Assembly: GCA_016200345.1 (NCBI GenBank)
Contig: JACQEX010000067.1
Coordinates: 1 to 33,037 of the forward strand
DNA length: 33,037 bases
From: Nitrospinota bacterium
GTDB taxonomy: Bacteria > Nitrospinota_A > UBA7883 > JACRGQ01
Direction of reading: 5' to 3'
Below are positions 30,334 through 33,037 of this stretch, piece after piece; the first letter of the stretch is position 1; each line of letters begins with the position of its first letter. The notes beneath the pieces are model-generated. The model had not been told where the DNA came from and did no database searches. It saw only the letters and a list, made by a program, of their open reading frames with translations. The translations under genes were made by a program, and so were the position numbers.

Positions 30334-30342
30334 ATACTACCA
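30334..30342 (-). promoter_or_regulatory. Extended -10 promoter of the CgeB-like gene
   Basis: TGGTAGTAT on the minus strand, an extended -10 with four of six matches, ends eight bases before the ATG at 30325 with no Shine-Dalgarno in between. It faces a similar box for the radical SAM gene. Confidence 0.5.
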
Positions 30343-30380
30343 AACATGCGGCAAACCTCAAACCCCCGGGGGGCAAAATA

Positions 30381-30389
30381 TGGTAACAT
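30381..30389 (+). promoter_or_regulatory. Extended -10 promoter of the radical SAM gene
   Basis: TGGTAACAT is an extended -10 box ending seven bases before the GTG at 30397. It shares the TGGTA core with the opposite-strand box at 30334-30342. No -35 is evident. Confidence 0.5.
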
Positions 30390-30396
30390 TTCGAAT

Positions 30397-31176
30397 GTGA
30401 AAAACAGCAAAGCGGCCGCCTGGATTAAATATGCGCTCAAGCGGTTACAGCCTGTTCGCCCGCCGAACGCCGTGGAAATCGAGACCGACTCCCACTGCAA
30501 CCGAAAATGCGTCTACTGCCCCAACTTCACGGTCGGGAGGCCGGAGGAAAAAATGCCGGACGCGCTTTATTACAAAATCATAGACTCGCTCGCCAAATGG
30601 GGGTTTGCCGGCAGGCTCTCGCCGCACTTCTACGGCGAGCCGCTTGCGGACGACAGACTCGCGGGGTTCATGAAGTACGCGCGCGAAAAACTGCCGCGCG
30701 CCCAAATCATCGTCTACACGAACGGGGATTTTCTCACGGTCGAAAAATATTACGCGCTTTTGGACGCCGGGGTGGACTCTTTCCGCATATCCCAGCACTC
30801 GCCGACCCTACCGAAGGTTCCGTCCGAGACTTTGGAGCACGTCAAAAAACACACGCCCGAACTCTTCAATGTGGCGATGGTGGATTTCTACGCCCTTTAT
30901 CAAAAAAAGGACGAGGGGATGCTAAACAACCGCGGGGGGCTTATAGACATCAAGCGAAAGCGCTCCCCCTCCTGCTACTACGTGGCGAACATGACGATAG
31001 ACTGCAAGGGGGACGTGCTTTTGTGTTGCAACGACTACGCGGGCGAAGTCTCGTTCGGGAACGCCGGGGAGCGGGAGGTGCGCGACATTTGGCGGTCGTC
31101 CAAATACGTCAACGCCCGCGCAAAGGCCGCCAGCGGCATTTGGGACTACGACCTCTGCAAGAGATGCAACCTTTGA
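30397..31176 (+). CDS. Radical SAM/SPASM-domain enzyme
   Basis: A 259-residue radical SAM protein. The [4Fe-4S] motif CxxxCxxC is 'CNRKCVYC' (Cys34, Cys38, Cys41). The C-terminal SPASM-like region 'DVLLCCNDYAGEVSFGN' and 'DLCKRCNL' should bind an auxiliary cluster. 'HFYGEPLAD' and 'VYTNGDFLT' are typical of the fold. SPASM proteins in glycan clusters often modify sugars, peptides or cofactors; the substrate here is unknown. The GTG at 30397 is chosen because a -10 box ends seven bases before it; an ATG at 30271 lies inside the divergent gene. It overlaps the downstream GT2 by 13 bases, so the two are co-translated and likely act in one pathway. Confidence 0.9.
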   Translation: MKNSKAAAWIKYALKRLQPVRPPNAVEIETDSHCNRKCVYCPNFTVGRPEEKMPDALYYKIIDSLAKWGFAGRLSPHFYGEPLADDRLAGFMKYAREKLPRAQIIVYTNGDFLTVEKYYALLDAGVDSFRISQHSPTLPKVPSETLEHVKKHTPELFNVAMVDFYALYQKKDEGMLNNRGGLIDIKRKRSPSCYYVANMTIDCKGDVLLCCNDYAGEVSFGNAGEREVRDIWRSSKYVNARAKAASGIWDYDLCKRCNL

Positions 31177-32111
31177 CCAATAATCCGCTTGTAAGCGTAA
31201 TCGTGCCGACATACAACCAGGCCTGGGTGCTGACCCACGCGCTGAGATCCATCAAGGAGCAAAATTACTCCCCATTGGAAGTTTTGGTCTGCGACGACGG
31301 ATCCACCGACAACACGGCGGACGTCGTAAAAAACCTGGGGCTCGACTTCGTGCGTTACATGAGGATCCCCCACAATGGAAAGCATTCCGCGACCCTAAAC
31401 GCCGGCATAAGGGAGGCGCGGGGGGAGATAATAATGTTTTTGGACGGGGACGACCAATGGTTGCCGGGAAAGATTTCAAAACAGGTGGCGTATCTCCGCG
31501 CTCACCCGGAATGCGACATGATGTTTTCCGACGGCTGGAGGATAGAGACGGAAAGCGACCAATACCTGACGCCAAACCCGGACAAGGACGTGCGGTACTG
31601 CCCGGGCTGGAACGCCGACAAGGTGGTGGAAGCCGGAGACCTTTTTCCGGAAAACCAAATTCCCGTGCCGACGATAGCGTTCCGCAGGGGGTTTCTAAAG
31701 GTCGTGGGAATGCCGGACGAGAGCCTTGTAATGTGGGATTGGGAGTGGCCCCTGCGGGCCATCGCAAAAGGCGGAAATGTACGCTATCAAAACGAACAGT
31801 TTTTTATCTATCGCAAATGGCCGAAAAGCATCACAAGCTCCAGGGGCTACATCTACTCCGCCGTTCCGGAAAAAATTCGGATATCGCAAATCATGAGGGG
31901 GAGGCTAGACCCCTCGGTTTTAGACCGCCAGTTGCAACGATGGAAATACGACTACGTTAAGGAGGCGATAAAATTCGAGAAAATCCCGTCGCTAAAGGAT
32001 TTAACTTCGTCGGACTATTTCCCCGACGGTTTTTTTTACCGCTTAAAGGCGCTTTATTACCTGGCCCTGACGAAGTTCAGGCGCAAATTCCTATCGTGGA
32101 ACCCGCAGTAG
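31164..32111 (+). CDS. GT2-family glycosyltransferase
   Basis: A 315-residue GT-A fold glycosyltransferase. 'LVSVIVPTYNQAWVL', 'VLVCDDGSTDNTADVV', 'ARGEIIMFLDGDDQWLPGK' (DxD-type metal site) and 'DESLVMWDWEWPLR' (a possible catalytic base region) define GT2. The basic C-terminal part ('LYYLALTKFRRKFL') may dock to the membrane. The ATG at 31164 overlaps the radical SAM stop by 13 bases; the open frame upstream of it is a shadow of that gene. It converges on another GT2 gene with a 21-base tail overlap. Confidence 0.9.
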   Translation: MQPLTNNPLVSVIVPTYNQAWVLTHALRSIKEQNYSPLEVLVCDDGSTDNTADVVKNLGLDFVRYMRIPHNGKHSATLNAGIREARGEIIMFLDGDDQWLPGKISKQVAYLRAHPECDMMFSDGWRIETESDQYLTPNPDKDVRYCPGWNADKVVEAGDLFPENQIPVPTIAFRRGFLKVVGMPDESLVMWDWEWPLRAIAKGGNVRYQNEQFFIYRKWPKSITSSRGYIYSAVPEKIRISQIMRGRLDPSVLDRQLQRWKYDYVKEAIKFEKIPSLKDLTSSDYFPDGFFYRLKALYYLALTKFRRKFLSWNPQ

Positions 32112-33037
32112 GCCGAGGGCTTTCTTTAAATAATATTTTCTTAAAACCCGCGCGGAGAGCCGAATCTTTTCGCCAAGCGGGACTTTCATCCCGGCAAGCG
32201 CGTTTAATTTTGACCATCGCGACGAGGCGTCCGGGCAGTGGGCGGCGGACTTAAAATACGTTTCCTTCGCGTGTTCAAGCACCACTTTGCGCGACTCCCC
32301 CTGGGAGCCTTTGACGAGCGCGGAAAATGCGGCGTCCACCACGTCCATGTTTTGGGCCCCTTCGGCCTTGAATAGTTCGTCGAACCATTCGGCCTTCAAC
32401 CCCATTAAGTCCGACACAAAATCCCAGCGCCTTCTCCGGACAAGCATGGCGCCTTTCTTCATATGCACGTTCCTCGCGGCGCTTATCTGTCCGGGGTGCT
32501 GGCGGTACATAAGAAGCACCTCCTGCACGTTGGTCATTTTCCACCCGGCCCTCGCCCCGCGCTCCCACAAATCGTAATCCTCGCACGCCGCGACCTCCTC
32601 CGTCCCGGCCCTTTTGTAGCCCCCCAGTTCGCGCACCAACGACGCCCTCATCATCACGGTGGGATGCCCGAAAGGCACGTCGAACAACAACTGCGTCTTA
32701 ACGGCCTCGTCCGTCTCGGGATGTTTTGCAACGTGGTCGGAGCCGGCGCCGAAAACCTTGAACCAACTTCCGGCCATGTCGGCCCCGGTGGTTTTCAGCC
32801 AATCCAACTGCCTTGCAAAACGATTCGGCAGGGATATGTCGTCCGCGTCCATTCTGGCAATCCATTCGCCGACGGCGTGGCGCAGGCCGTCGTTAAGGCT
32901 TTCTACGATGCCGATTTTGTCGGTGGTTATTATTTTTACGCGCGAATCTTTTGCGGCGTACCCGCGCAAAATTTCCTGCGTCCCGTCCGTGGAGCCGCCC
33001 TCCACCACTATCAGCTCGAAGTCGCCGGCCGTTTGGG
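32091..33037 (-). CDS. GT2-family glycosyltransferase (5' truncated by window edge)
   Basis: The C-terminal ~315 residues of a GT2 glycosyltransferase. The frame is open through base 33037 ('DFELIVVEGGSTDGTQEIL'), so the GTG at 33008 is internal and the gene begins outside the window. 'GEWIARMDADDISLPNRFARQ' is the DxD metal-binding site, and 'ACEDYDLWERGARAG' carries the (E/D)DxxLW catalytic-base motif. It probably continues the glycan cluster to the right. It runs toward the other GT2 gene and overlaps its end by 21 bases. Confidence 0.9.
   Translation of the reverse strand, partial: QTAGDFELIVVEGGSTDGTQEILRGYAAKDSRVKIITTDKIGIVESLNDGLRHAVGEWIARMDADDISLPNRFARQLDWLKTTGADMAGSWFKVFGAGSDHVAKHPETDEAVKTQLLFDVPFGHPTVMMRASLVRELGGYKRAGTEEVAACEDYDLWERGARAGWKMTNVQEVLLMYRQHPGQISAARNVHMKKGAMLVRRRRWDFVSDLMGLKAEWFDELFKAEGAQNMDVVDAAFSALVKGSQGESRKVVLEHAKETYFKSAAHCPDASSRWSKLNALAGMKVPLGEKIRLSARVLRKYYLKKALGLLRVPR

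Noticed and set aside
30397-31176. Radical SAM partner of the Memo-family protein
   Set aside because: It has a SPASM-type C-terminus, lies 22 kb away and is co-translated with a GT2 gene.

Overview
This window looks like a chromosomal segment of a fairly GC-rich Gram-negative bacterium. It encodes an outer-membrane beta-barrel protein with a signal peptide and terminal Phe, a lipoprotein-like barrel protein, LolCDE/MacB-type ABC components, a PilZ-domain protein and a hybrid histidine kinase. The gene mix (a lone Memo-family protein, Alg5-like glycosyltransferase, GT87 and GT39 membrane enzymes, an RRM protein) and the short palindromic repeats suggest an uncultured or Desulfobacterota/Nitrospinota-like lineage. 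No gene here fixes the taxonomy.

Layout. 1-4925: an ABC export module (two FtsX-type permeases, a LolD/MacB-like ATPase, an outer-membrane barrel protein), with a VapC-type toxin-antitoxin pair lying antisense between the two permease genes. 4922-8092: a SAM methyltransferase, glycogen synthase and a Memo-family protein. 8097-12917: a decayed repeat element, a 626-residue PilZ protein of otherwise unknown type, an ABC-F ATPase with a clear terminator, and a BamE-like/beta-barrel protein. 12939-13725: a repeat-rich stretch enclosing two small conserved hypothetical genes. 13746-17622: an RRM RNA-binding protein and mfd, which is split by a one-base shift in an A5 run. 17643-20453: an ATP-grasp/YwiC-like/hemerythrin operon followed by a stand-alone TIR-domain gene with its own promoter. 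20492-25155: a Bax-inhibitor-1 membrane protein, an outer-membrane gene remnant, a structured-RNA candidate in an AT-rich gap, and a hybrid kinase plus a receiver-HATPase protein. 25204-33037: a glycosyltransferase/radical SAM region for surface glycan or glycolipid assembly, interrupted by tRNA-Leu(CAG).

The strongest cross-window pattern is promoter placement. Several genes have a -10 box ending only 6-10 bases before the start codon, sometimes with a good -35 or extended -10, and no Shine-Dalgarno sequence. This points to leaderless transcripts. It decides the starts of the ATP-grasp, TIR, GT87, CgeB-like, radical SAM and lipoprotein genes. Other genes (antitoxin, second permease, Memo, Bax inhibitor) have ordinary Shine-Dalgarno leaders, so both modes coexist.

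Two reading-frame anomalies deserve attention: the mfd split, and the hybrid kinase, whose first membrane helix lies upstream of its first ATG/GTG/TTG. Both sit next to homopolymer runs, so sequencing error must be excluded before any biology is claimed.
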